From Amycolatopsis pithecellobii (GTDB taxonomy: Bacteria; Actinomycetota; Actinomycetes; Mycobacteriales; Pseudonocardiaceae), in the NCBI RefSeq assembly GCF_009707865.1, contig NZ_WMBA01000023.1:38546-102545 (forward strand): a stretch of 64,000 nt of DNA, read 5' to 3'. How positions within the stretch are numbered: position 1 is the stretch's first letter; the number at the start of each line of letters is the position of its first letter. Under the pieces are notes generated by a model that was not told where the DNA came from, did no database searches, and saw nothing but the letters and a program-made list of their open reading frames with translations. Both the position numbers and the translations under genes were made by a program. Below, one piece after another: positions 27,159-34,897 of the stretch.

Positions 27159-28043
27159 TCAGTGCCTGGCGCGGAGAATGCGGCTTGCGCGTAGCGCGTG
27201 GGGATTTTGGTTCTGGAACTCTCCTGGTCCATCAATGAAACTGTCGATGAGTTGTGCTGCGGAGTAGTCCTCGATCGCGGTGAACCCGAGACTGCGTAGT
27301 CGGGCAGCGATTTCGGTGGGCGTGAAGTAGCTGAACCAGGGTTCACCGGCGGCGGCTACGCGAGCTTCACGTTCTTGGAGTTGCTGCCGCTCCTCATCGG
27401 TGTCCGCCGGTTGCAGGTAATCGAAGATAACCTCGCTCGGCTGAGCCTGGCCGGCGATGTAGGTCAACGTCGTTCGCACGGCAGCCGGGGTCAGATAGAA
27501 CACCACTCCGAGCCAGACGAAAACCGCCGGCTCGGTGCGGCTGAATCCCGCAGACGCCAGTTCCGTTGCCAGCGAGTCCGTTTCGAAATCCACGGGCACA
27601 AACGTCAGCGACTGTGCCATGTCGATCCCGGCCTCGGCGAGGCGGTCACGCTTCCACGCCTGGGTGGCGGGATGATCGACTTCGAAGACGTGCAGACCCG
27701 GGTGCGGGTTGCGATAGGCGAAAGTGTCCAACCCCGCCCCCAGGATGACAGCCTGCCGCTCCCCCTCGGCTACGGCCGCCGCTATCCGGTCTTCGGCGAA
27801 TCGCGCACGAGCGGCAAAGAACAGACGTCGAGGCCGGTACGTGGCACCGCTGCCAGGTCGATCCTCTGTCGGCTCGGCACTGTTCGCCAGCTCATCGGTC
27901 GTGACACCGATCAGTGATGCCACCACTGGGTCGGTGAGAATGCGGGGATGGTCGGCGATTTGGTGGTACGCGCGTCCGAATGCCGTCGCCAATGCCGTTC
28001 GACTCGGTCCGCCACGATCCATGCCCGGTTCTTCGTTCGTCAC
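27159..28043 (-). CDS. SAM-dependent O-methyltransferase, leucine carboxyl methyltransferase (LCM) family
   Basis: A 294-residue protein of the LCM / TIGR00027 type common in actinomycetes. YRPRRLFFAARARFAED precedes the SAM-binding GAGLDTFAYR (about 100-109), and FEVDHPATQAWKRDRL is a family hallmark. FVWLGVVFYLTPAAV forms the later core strand region. Start is GTG 28043 with AGGA upstream. The natural acceptor of these enzymes is mostly unknown; several act on polyketide-like acids or hydroxyls. Its promoter region carries the same operator as the convergent TetR gene. Confidence 0.88.
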   Translation of the reverse strand: MTNEEPGMDRGGPSRTALATAFGRAYHQIADHPRILTDPVVASLIGVTTDELANSAEPTEDRPGSGATYRPRRLFFAARARFAEDRIAAAVAEGERQAVILGAGLDTFAYRNPHPGLHVFEVDHPATQAWKRDRLAEAGIDMAQSLTFVPVDFETDSLATELASAGFSRTEPAVFVWLGVVFYLTPAAVRTTLTYIAGQAQPSEVIFDYLQPADTDEERQQLQEREARVAAAGEPWFSYFTPTEIAARLRSLGFTAIEDYSAAQLIDSFIDGPGEFQNQNPHALRASRILRARH

Positions 28044-28066
28044 GCCCAGGATCCTACACGTTATTT

Positions 28067-28084
28067 GTTAGTAACTAGTAACTT
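28067..28084. promoter_or_regulatory. Operator copy B upstream of the methyltransferase
   Basis: GTTAGTAACT-AG-TAACTT, 24 bp upstream of the GTG at 28043 on its 5' side. It overlaps the last codons of the upstream hydrolase gene, whose TAA stop is part of the site. It also contains a tandem AGTAACT-AGTAACT. It matches copy A (26552-26569) at 16 of 18 bases. Confidence 0.7.
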
Positions 28085-29339
28085 CGTCGAGCCATTCGTA
28101 GACGACCTCCTCGCCGCCGGGATTGCCCATATGCCCGCGACCTCCCCGCGCCACAAGGTCTTTGTCACGGCCCTGGGTCGCGACGATGATGCTGTCTTCG
28201 ATCGGGAAGATCGAGTCTTCCGTGCCGTTGATGACGAGCAGCTTGCACGCCGGCATGCCGAGCACACCGGAGTCGACGAGGCTGAATTTGCGGGCCTCGG
28301 CGGCGTATCGGGCAACCGCGACCGCCGGGTCCGGGTCGCGGTACCCGAACTTGTACGCCAGCGCGTCGGACAGGGCGAACGGGTATTCCATCTGGTTCTG
28401 GGCGCCGATCCAGTCGGCGTCGAACATGTGATGGCAGCCGCCGCCCTGCGCCACGACGGCGAACAGCCGGTCCGCGTGGGTGTGCGCGATGCGGAACGCG
28501 TAGTAGCCGCCGGTGCTGATGCCCCGGGCGAGGATCCGCCCAGGGTTGAACCCGTACTCGGAGGCATGGGCGGCCACCCAGTCGAGGACGCTGCTCATCA
28601 GCCGGTCCGGTGACGCGGGGTCGTTCGGTGCCGCCGGGCAGTCGCCGGTGCCGGGGATCTCGAAGCTGATCATCGCGTAGCCGCGGTCGACGTGTGCCTG
28701 TGTTCGCGGGGTGTGATCGGTCCGGTAGGCGTCGAGTCCGCAGATGAACAGCAGCACGGGCCACCCGTCCGCAGGTCTCTCCCCCTGGGGCAGGCGGAGG
28801 TAGGCCGGGATGCCGGTGTCGAGATCGCCCGCGGCGGTATCGGCGTGCGTGAACGGGATGTCAATCGGGACGCTCGGCGGGTCGAGCAGCCGGCCGCCTT
28901 GCTGGTATGCGGCTTTGCCGTTCTCCCATGCTTCCTGGCCTAGCGGCGACCGGTTGACCGGGAACCGCGCGATCCGGTAGACCGCTGCCGCGCGCAGGAA
29001 CAGGTCCCTCGCCTCGGCCCTGCCGCCATTCGACAGCGCTTCCTCGGCGGCGGCGACCAGCTGATCGGCAACCGGGAAGAACGGCTTCGCGTAGTCGTCA
29101 GGGCGGTACAGGATTCCCGGGTCGTCGGCGGAAATCTTGCTCAGTTCGGCGAAGATCGGGTCGAAGTCCGCCACCCGCCCGTCAGTGAACGGGTAGATCC
29201 CGGCCGCGCATGGCGCACGCCACTTGTGCGACCACAATGCCGAGACCGAATCATGGTGGGCGAAGTACGGAAATCCGTCGCGCACGGTTCCGGCCGTCGA
29301 CTGGACGTGATAGGGCGGAGCGATGATCCCGGTGCTCAT
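28068..29339 (-). CDS. Alpha/beta hydrolase of the FrsA / Ayg1-like class
   Basis: A 423-residue protein. The N-terminal helical part (about 30-160) resembles the lid/pre-domain of FrsA and fungal Ayg1-type C-C hydrolases. The hydrolase core follows, with nucleophile motif RGISTGGYY (near 270), acid in GTEDSIFP and base in GRGHMGNP near the C-terminus. GAGG lies before the ATG. It is third in a minus-strand set after SnoaL and DUF1772 genes. Ayg1-type enzymes shorten polyketide chains, so the trio may process a polyketide-like aromatic; the alternative is a plain esterase. Confidence 0.83.
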   Translation of the reverse strand: MSTGIIAPPYHVQSTAGTVRDGFPYFAHHDSVSALWSHKWRAPCAAGIYPFTDGRVADFDPIFAELSKISADDPGILYRPDDYAKPFFPVADQLVAAAEEALSNGGRAEARDLFLRAAAVYRIARFPVNRSPLGQEAWENGKAAYQQGGRLLDPPSVPIDIPFTHADTAAGDLDTGIPAYLRLPQGERPADGWPVLLFICGLDAYRTDHTPRTQAHVDRGYAMISFEIPGTGDCPAAPNDPASPDRLMSSVLDWVAAHASEYGFNPGRILARGISTGGYYAFRIAHTHADRLFAVVAQGGGCHHMFDADWIGAQNQMEYPFALSDALAYKFGYRDPDPAVAVARYAAEARKFSLVDSGVLGMPACKLLVINGTEDSIFPIEDSIIVATQGRDKDLVARGGRGHMGNPGGEEVVYEWLDEVTSY

Positions 29340-29382
29340 TCCGGTTGGACCTCACATCTGTTGTGGGAAGAGTGTGCCGGCT

Positions 29383-29853
29383 TCAGCTGATGAGGCTTAC
29401 GCCCAGGGCGAGGACCGCCATGCCCTGAAGGACAGCCCTGGGCACGATGATGCGGTCCCAGTCCCGTTGCAAGGCGCGGGCATTGGCGGGAGTTTCGTGA
29501 GCGTCGGCGGCCGCGGTGAGGATGCGGTTGATGGGTGCACTGATACGCAGGTAAAGCAGCACCCAGACCACCAGCAGGAGGAATGCCGCTCCCGCGGTCG
29601 CTGATGCGGCGGGGTGGCCGGCCATCGCGGCGAGCACGGATGCGATGGCGGCGGCGATGATCCCGAGGATTCCCGGAGCCGGCATGCGCCGGTCACCGAA
29701 GCGGTGCACGTTGCCCATGATCGCGGTGAGGGTGGTGTCATCGACTCGCGCCAGTGCGGACCGTTGGACGAGCGCGCAGAAAGTATCGGTGCCGTAGACA
29801 ATTCCCGTGCTGACGATCGCCAGGAGCGCGGCGAGTTGCGAGAGCAGTGTCAT
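29383..29853 (-). CDS. DUF1772 (anthrone-oxygenase-like) membrane protein
   Basis: A 156-residue membrane protein with about four hydrophobic segments (near 5-25, 58-78, 82-102 and 137-155). DUF1772 contains fungal anthrone oxygenases and many uncharacterised bacterial proteins; the conserved N-terminal GTDTFCALV and the loop MGNVHRFGDRR fit. Its ATG overlaps the SnoaL stop (ATGA), so the two are translationally coupled. Enzymatic function in bacteria is unproven. Confidence 0.78.
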   Translation of the reverse strand: MTLLSQLAALLAIVSTGIVYGTDTFCALVQRSALARVDDTTLTAIMGNVHRFGDRRMPAPGILGIIAAAIASVLAAMAGHPAASATAGAAFLLLVVWVLLYLRISAPINRILTAAADAHETPANARALQRDWDRIIVPRAVLQGMAVLALGVSLIS

Positions 29854-30278
29854 GCCTGGGCCTCCGTGCCGCCGAGCATCGGCAGGGCGCCAACCTGCTG
29901 GAACAGCTGCAGGAGGTTCAGCTCGTCCCAGTGCTCGGCAAACATGCCGTGCTGCACACGCCAGATGTCGATGCTGCGCATCTCGACGGGTTTGCCACTG
30001 GCGGGAATGCCCACCAATTCCCCGGTGTGGGTGCCGCGGTAAGTGAACCGGCCCACCACCCGGTCACCGGAGACGACCAGGTCTTCCATCGTCACGCGCA
30101 CGTCGGGCACGCCGGCGAAGAACCCGGTCCAGAACTGGCGGTTGGCCTCGCGTCCGTCGCCGACGAAGTCGTTGTGGTTGAGGTAGTCCTCGGCGATGAA
30201 CCGGTCCACCAGGTCCGGGTTGTGGGTGTTGGTCATCTCGACGAAAAGGTCCGCGAGCCGGCGTTCGGGTGTGGTCAT
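29850..30278 (-). CDS. SnoaL-like polyketide cyclase / NTF2-fold protein
   Basis: A 142-residue NTF2-fold protein of the SnoaL type. Landmarks are VDRFIAEDYLNHNDFVGDGRE, FTYRGTHTGELVGIPASGKPVE and IDIWRVQHGMFAEHWDELN. Real aldol cyclases and hydroxylases share this fold, as do many proteins of unknown role. It is the first gene of a minus-strand unit facing a TetR regulator with two palindromes between them. Confidence 0.85.
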   Translation of the reverse strand: MTTPERRLADLFVEMTNTHNPDLVDRFIAEDYLNHNDFVGDGREANRQFWTGFFAGVPDVRVTMEDLVVSGDRVVGRFTYRGTHTGELVGIPASGKPVEMRSIDIWRVQHGMFAEHWDELNLLQLFQQVGALPMLGGTEAQA

Positions 30279-30297
30279 CTCGGTCTGCCTCCATAGC

Positions 30298-30327
30298 GTT
30301 AGCGTTGCTAGCGCTAGCGACGCTAAC
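30298..30327. promoter_or_regulatory. Large near-perfect palindrome, operator 1
   Basis: A 30-bp dyad centred at 30312/30313 with one mismatched pair: GTTAGCGTTGCTAGC followed by its complement. It lies 20 bp from the SnoaL start, at its promoter. It shares the GCTAGCG half-site with operator 2. Confidence 0.8.
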
Positions 30328-30348
30328 CCTGTCGCTTCCTCGTGTCAA

Positions 30349-30377
30349 TAGCATTGCTAGCGAAGGTAGCGGTGCTA
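30349..30377. promoter_or_regulatory. Second dyad, operator 2
   Basis: An imperfect 29-bp inverted repeat (TAGCA-N2-GCTA-N ... N-TAGC-N2-TGCTA) ending 9 bp before the TetR ATG at 30387. With operator 1 it would let one repressor control both divergent promoters. Confidence 0.65.
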
Positions 30378-30386
30378 CAGTGAGGT

Positions 30387-30989
30387 ATGGCTATCGAGGA
30401 CCGTCGGCAGCGCGAGCGCATCGCCCGTCGCCGGCTCATCACGGCAACAGCACGCACCTTGGCCGAGAATGAAGGCTGGGATGCGGTCACGACGCGCAGG
30501 TTGTCCGCCGAGATCGAATACAGCCAGCCGGTGCTGTACAAGCATTTCGGGTCGATGGAGGACATCGTCGAAGCTGTCGCACTGGAGGGCATGGGGGAAC
30601 TGGCCGAGACGCTGCGCGCGGCCCGTCGCAGTAGCGCCACACCCGACGACGAGGTCGGCCGCGTTGCCGCCGCTTTCAGCGACTTCGCCGCGACGAACCC
30701 CGCGCTCTACGACGCGATGTTCACCCGGCCCACCCGGCTACCCTTCGGAGCCGAGGACATCCCGGCGCCGCTGACCGACGCATTCGGCGAACTGCGCGGG
30801 GCGGTCGACACCATTGCGGCTGCACGCGACGTCGACACTCTCACCGAGGTCTTTTGGGCCGCACTGCACGGATTGGTCATGCTCGGCCGCACCGAGCGGC
30901 TACGCCCAGAGCATCACGCCGACCGCATCGAGGCTCTGGTAGCGCAATTTCGCGCCGGGACGGGTCAGTGCAGGGACGCGCCGGCGTAG
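30387..30989 (+). CDS. TetR-family regulator
   Basis: A 200-residue TetR protein. The HTH is at about 15-62 (LITATARTLAENEGWDAVTT, then YSQPVLYKHFGSMEDIV). The C-terminal domain is of the TetR_C_33/WHG-like type (GLVMLGRTERLRPEH). It faces the SnoaL/DUF1772/hydrolase unit; the 108-bp gap holds two related palindromes, so autorepression and repression of that unit are likely. Confidence 0.92.
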   Translation: MAIEDRRQRERIARRRLITATARTLAENEGWDAVTTRRLSAEIEYSQPVLYKHFGSMEDIVEAVALEGMGELAETLRAARRSSATPDDEVGRVAAAFSDFAATNPALYDAMFTRPTRLPFGAEDIPAPLTDAFGELRGAVDTIAAARDVDTLTEVFWAALHGLVMLGRTERLRPEHHADRIEALVAQFRAGTGQCRDAPA

Positions 30990-31270
30990 CACCACCGCAA
31001 GGGCCACGATCGCCGACCCGGCGGCGGCGATCGGAGCGACCCGCTTGAGCAGGACGGGCCATAGCGTCCTTGCTTGCGGTCGGCGACGCCGCGGCAGGTG
31101 GGTCGGCCACCGTCGGAGCCGCGTCGGCGTGCCGGCGTAAGGCTCCTGAGACCTCGCGTCCCATTTCGCGACCGCGACTCGCCCCGCCGGCTCCACCGGA
31201 CTCACCCTTCGACGAGAGGTTCGGGCTAGCTGGAATGCAAAGCGCGTGGTCCGGCGCCATGATCAAGGGC

Positions 31271-31651
31271 ATGGTCTTGCGTTGTCTCCTCGTCGACGAC
31301 AGCGCGCGTTTCCTCAAGTCGGCCCGTGCTCTGCTCGAACACCAGGGGCTCGCGGTCGATGTCGCTTCGACGGCCGCTGAAGCCGCACAGCGAGTCGGCG
31401 AGCAGCGGCCGGATGTCGTGCTGCTGGATATCGATTTCGGTGATGAAAGCGGGTTCCAGCTCGCGCAGAATCTGCACGCGTATGGGCGCACAATGGGCTG
31501 GTCGGCTGGTGGCCCCAGAATTATAATGATTTCCACGCATGCCGGGAGGGACTTCGAAGAACTCATCGACGCCAGCCCGGCGATCGGATTCCTGGCGAAG
31601 GCGTCCCTGTCGGCCGGCGCCATCCAGGAACTGCTCCGCGGTTGCCGCTAG
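31271..31651 (+). CDS. Stand-alone response-regulator receiver domain
   Basis: A 126-residue receiver with no output domain. The acidic pair is Asp9-Asp10, the phospho-acceptor is Asp53 (VVLLDIDFG), Ser88/Thr89 occupies the switch position and Lys110 is conserved. An alternative ATG at 31259 adds four residues. Its 3' end overlaps by 4 bp the end of the convergent NarL-type regulator, and the histidine kinase lies just beyond. It may compete for or store phosphate in that system. The stretch 30990-31270 before it shows no convincing gene. Confidence 0.8.
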   Translation: MVLRCLLVDDSARFLKSARALLEHQGLAVDVASTAAEAAQRVGEQRPDVVLLDIDFGDESGFQLAQNLHAYGRTMGWSAGGPRIIMISTHAGRDFEELIDASPAIGFLAKASLSAGAIQELLRGCR

Positions 31652-32358
31652 CGGGCCTCGAGAAAGGTGATGACCGCCAGCACACGGCGGTGGTCGTCGC
31701 CGCTGTCGGGCAGCTGCAACTTGGTGAGGATGTGTTGAACGTGCTTTTCGACCGTCCCCTCGGTGACCCACAGCGCGTGGGCGATCCCGGCGTTGGACCG
31801 TCCCTCCGCCATCAGCGCGAGCACCTCTCGCTCGCGCGCGCTGAGCACGGCCAGCGGATCGTCCTTGCGTTGTGCGCGCATGAGCTCTTGGATCAGCGAT
31901 GGGTCGACGACCGAGCCGCCCCTCATGACCCGTTCGAGGGCGTCGACGAATTCGTTCACGTCGGTCACCCGGCGCTTCAGGAGATACCCGACACGGCGCC
32001 CGCCGGCCAGCAACTCCACGGCGTGCTCGACCTCGACGTAGGCCGACAGCAGGACGATTCCGGTATCCGCGAAGCTCTTGCGGATCTGCTGGGCGGCCTC
32101 GAGTCCTTCGAGGGTGTGAGTGGGCGGCATCCGGATGTCGACGACGGCCAGTTCCGGGGTGTGCTCGCGAATCAGGCCGAGCAGGTTCGTGCCGTCACCA
32201 GCCTGTCCTACGACCTCGAACCCGTTACGTTCAAGCAGGCTGGCGATCCCTTCGCGGAGCAGCACGTCATCGTCGGCCACCACCACCCGCCCGCGCCTGG
32301 CAAGGGAACCGTCGGGTCTTGGCTCTGGACTTCCGGATTGGGGCGAGCGCGTCGTCAT
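31648..32358 (-). CDS. NarL/FixJ-type response regulator
   Basis: A 236-residue regulator. The receiver domain (about 22-145) has Asp29-Asp30-Asp31 and phospho-acceptor Asp74 (AVVDIRMPP). The LuxR-type HTH is at about 168-225 (LSAREREVLALMAEGRSNAGI, then VTEGTVEKHVQHILTKL). The ATG at 32358 has GAGG 8 bp upstream. It is divergent from the histidine kinase with a 133-bp gap. Confidence 0.92.
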   Translation of the reverse strand: MTTRSPQSGSPEPRPDGSLARRGRVVVADDDVLLREGIASLLERNGFEVVGQAGDGTNLLGLIREHTPELAVVDIRMPPTHTLEGLEAAQQIRKSFADTGIVLLSAYVEVEHAVELLAGGRRVGYLLKRRVTDVNEFVDALERVMRGGSVVDPSLIQELMRAQRKDDPLAVLSAREREVLALMAEGRSNAGIAHALWVTEGTVEKHVQHILTKLQLPDSGDDHRRVLAVITFLEAR

Positions 32359-32491
32359 GAGCACCACCTCGGCTGAGGCTGGGCGGGTGAGCCGGTTGGC
32401 CTGGAGCTTACCCGTGCAGTGCGACCCTGCTGTCCACGCGATCGGCGCGACTGCCGTGCCGGCGCCCAGGGAAATCGAGTAGGCCAACGAC

Positions 32492-33649
32492 ATGGCCCCA
32501 TCCCCGAGACCTGATCGCGACCACCTCGCCCAGTTGCTGCGTGAGCAGGAGGCGTTGCGCCGGGTGGCGACTCTGGTCGCCCACGGGGAACCGACGGAAA
32601 CCGTTTTCGCGGCGGTGGTCGAAGAAACGGGCAAGGTGCTCGGCGCCGACGCCGCGCGGATGCTGCGGCGGGAGCCCGATGACACCTGCCTGGTGATCGC
32701 GGCCTGGGGCGGCACGCAGCTGCGGCTCCAGGTCGGGGCGAAGGCGTCGACCAACACTCGCAACATCGCGACGACCGTGGTCCGCACCGGCAAGACGACC
32801 TGGTCGGACGCCGTCTCTGGCCCTGACCACGCGCTCGGTCAGATAGCCCTGGAAGATGGTGTTCAGCTGGGAGTCGCCGCGCCGATCTTCATCGAAGGAC
32901 GGGTCTGGGGCGTGATGCTGGCGATCTGGATGCATGCCGGTCCGCACCGGGCGGAGTCCGAGGCGCGGCTGGCACAGTTCACCGACTTGGTGGCCGCCGC
33001 AGTCTCCAACACACAAGCCCGAGAGGATCTCGCGGCCTCACGCGCGCGCTTGATGACGGCCAGTGACCAGACCCGGCGCCGGATCGAGCGGGATCTGCAC
33101 GACGGCACCCAGCAGCGGCTGGTCAGCCTCGCACTCGACGTGCGCAGCCTCCAGGCCGAGGTGCCCGACGAGCTGCCCGATCTTCAACAACAGCTGTCGG
33201 AGATCGCCGAGGGGCTGGCCGGCGCGCTCGACGACCTGCGCGAGATCGCCCGCGGGATCCACCCCGCGATCTTGTCCGAGGGCGGATTGTCACCGGCGCT
33301 CAACGCCCTGGCGCGGCGGTCCGCCGTGCCGGTGGAAATCGACGTGCACATCCTTGCCCGGCTGCCGGCCGCTATCGAGGTCGCCGCGTATTACCTGGCG
33401 GCGGAGGTGTTGACCAACGCGGCCAAGCACGCGGAGGCATCCGCGGTCCGGATCGAGGCCGCCCAAGCCGACAACCGGCTCACCATCTCGATCAGTGACA
33501 ACGGGGTGGGCGGCGCGGACGCGGACCGGGGCTCCGGGTTGATCGGGCTCATCGACCGTATCGAGGCGCTGGGCGGGCGGATCACGATCACCAGCCGCCC
33601 CGGGCACGGCACTCAGGTGTGCGCCGAGCTACCCACCGATACCGGCTAG
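32492..33649 (+). CDS. GAF-domain sensor histidine kinase (HisKA_3 type)
   Basis: A 385-residue soluble kinase. A GAF domain covers about 20-180. The HisKA_3 dimerisation helix carries RRIERDLHDGTQQR with phospho-acceptor His203. The HATPase_c domain has the N box (LTNAAKHA), G1 box (DNGVGG) and G2 box (GSGLIGLIDRIEALGG). No membrane segments are seen, so it probably senses a cytoplasmic small molecule or redox state. The partners are the divergent NarL-type regulator and perhaps the lone receiver at 31271. Confidence 0.93.
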   Translation: MAPSPRPDRDHLAQLLREQEALRRVATLVAHGEPTETVFAAVVEETGKVLGADAARMLRREPDDTCLVIAAWGGTQLRLQVGAKASTNTRNIATTVVRTGKTTWSDAVSGPDHALGQIALEDGVQLGVAAPIFIEGRVWGVMLAIWMHAGPHRAESEARLAQFTDLVAAAVSNTQAREDLAASRARLMTASDQTRRRIERDLHDGTQQRLVSLALDVRSLQAEVPDELPDLQQQLSEIAEGLAGALDDLREIARGIHPAILSEGGLSPALNALARRSAVPVEIDVHILARLPAAIEVAAYYLAAEVLTNAAKHAEASAVRIEAAQADNRLTISISDNGVGGADADRGSGLIGLIDRIEALGGRITITSRPGHGTQVCAELPTDTG

Positions 33650-33746
33650 CTGGCAGTGCGGGACTCCCGCTCGCGGTGACGACGCGCGCCCTTTTCCCAG
33701 AGACGCTGGTTTCCGAGCATTGAACCGCCACGCACCGGGAACCGAT

Positions 33747-34058
33747 ATGCGAACCACCACCATGAAGATGAAACACCACGTGCACAACAGGTACTGCGTC
33801 AACTGCAGCCGGTGGCACAGCCATTGCGATGGATGTAACTGGTTGTGGTACGGCGCCTGCACATTCGGCGAAGCGATGCGGCACATCCGTTTGCACCAGC
33901 TCGACCAGAGCTACTTCGAAGCTGCCCGTGCGCAAGATCCGAGCCGGCAAGGCGATTCAGCTGTTGTGCGCAATCCAGGTGGTGTTCCAGCCGGTGTCGT
34001 TCTCGGCGCCAAGGCGGGGATCATGTCGAACCCCGCGCCGCGGCGGATGAACTCCTGA
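33747..34058 (+). CDS. Possible small Cys/His-rich protein
   Basis: A 103-residue reading frame in a 580-bp gap. The N-terminal half is rich in Cys, His and Trp, with CVNC (17-20), CDGC (27-30) and Cys38, a spacing that could bind zinc or iron. The second half is less protein-like. A longer reading starts at TTG 33720. A strong hairpin follows the stop at 34067-34091. No family recognised. The GC bias at third positions is weaker than in neighbours, so this may not be a real gene. Confidence 0.4.
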   Translation: MRTTTMKMKHHVHNRYCVNCSRWHSHCDGCNWLWYGACTFGEAMRHIRLHQLDQSYFEAARAQDPSRQGDSAVVRNPGGVPAGVVLGAKAGIMSNPAPRRMNS

Positions 34059-34066
34059 ACGCCAAG

Positions 34067-34091
34067 GCGGACACCGTCCGGCGGTGTCCGC
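34067..34091. terminator. Perfect 10-bp hairpin, probable terminator
   Basis: GCGGACACCG pairs exactly with CGGTGTCCGC around a 5-base loop (TCCGG), 8 bp after the stop of the small Cys/His-rich frame. No T tract follows, which is usual for high-GC actinobacterial terminators. Confidence 0.55.
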
Positions 34092-34233
34092 GGCGGCCAC
34101 GGCGGGGCGGAGCCAGCCGAGCAGGATCGGAGTTCGCTCGTCGATGACCAGCGCACCAGACGGCGAAATGTCAATGGACTGACGTTCCCCAAAAAGCGCG
34201 ACGACTGCGCTTGCTGAGCGACCGCCGGATATC

Positions 34234-34737
34234 TCATCGTGGCGGCGGCGTGGAGCGCCCCCATCCCTTGGCCGACGTGTGCCGGTCCAGCAGCGGCCAT
34301 ACGCGGTAAGGGACGACCGTGTTGACGATCAGGGTCGTATCGGTGTGCCTGACTCCGGCGATGTTCACGAGATCGATGGAGATCCGCTGGATGTCACTGA
34401 CCGAACTGGAGGCCACGAGGACCACGAGGTCCTCACGTCCGGCTTGGGTACGCGCCTCAAGGACCTCTGGCACCGCCTCGAGTTTGTCGATGATTTCGGG
34501 GATCATGCGTTGATCGACCTCGAGGCTGATGTACGCCTGAACCGGCAGGCCGATCGCGGAAAGGTCCAGCTCCGGCCGGAAACCCCGCAGGACACCGGAT
34601 TCCTCCAGTCGCCTCATCCGCGCCTGAATCGTGTTGCGGCTGACTCCGAGGTCGCTCGCCAGTTGCGCGATACCCGCGCGCCCACTCTGCTCGAGCCGCC
34701 CGATGATCTCCGCGTCGAGCCGGTCCAAGGTTGCCAT
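34234..34737 (-). CDS. Lrp/AsnC-family transcriptional regulator
   Basis: A 167-residue Lrp/AsnC protein. The N-terminal HTH (about 5-60) reads LDAEIIGRLEQSGRAGIAQLASDLGVSRNTIQARMRRLEESG in two parts, and the C-terminal RAM/ACT-like effector domain covers about 70-145. ATG 34737 is preceded by AAGGAG. It is divergent from valine dehydrogenase and the oxoacid ferredoxin oxidoreductase, so it probably senses a branched-chain or aromatic amino acid and controls its catabolism. Confidence 0.93.
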   Translation of the reverse strand: MATLDRLDAEIIGRLEQSGRAGIAQLASDLGVSRNTIQARMRRLEESGVLRGFRPELDLSAIGLPVQAYISLEVDQRMIPEIIDKLEAVPEVLEARTQAGREDLVVLVASSSVSDIQRISIDLVNIAGVRHTDTTLIVNTVVPYRVWPLLDRHTSAKGWGRSTPPPR

Positions 34738-34897
34738 ATCGGTCACTCCTTCAGTCCCATATCCGACGCATCTTGTCGATATGCATAGTTGAGGCCGGAC
34801 AAGTTGACCGATCCGTCCTGTAGATCGAGAGTTACCGCAACAGTGTGACTCATCCCATGAGGTCATGCCACCTTCCCTATGCGCCAATGGAGTCCTC
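34738..34897. promoter_or_regulatory. Lrp / valine dehydrogenase divergent region
   Basis: A 160-bp gap with an interrupted dyad CGAC-N7-GTCG in the half nearest the lrp gene and a TTGACC element at about 34803. I could not pair this with a convincing -10. Lrp sites are degenerate, so the dyad is only a candidate. Confidence 0.35.

Noticed and set aside
30900..31205. 101-codon minus-strand frame with one hydrophobic segment
   Set aside because: It overlaps the 3' end of the TetR gene, its possible ribosome site touches the GTG start, and the ends look random. Not supported enough to annotate.
33957..34050. Minus-strand reading ending RLGAENDTGWNTTWIAHNS before a stop
   Set aside because: It reads somewhat protein-like but is about 30 codons, has no start, and overlaps another frame. 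Probably chance; a gene remnant cannot be excluded.
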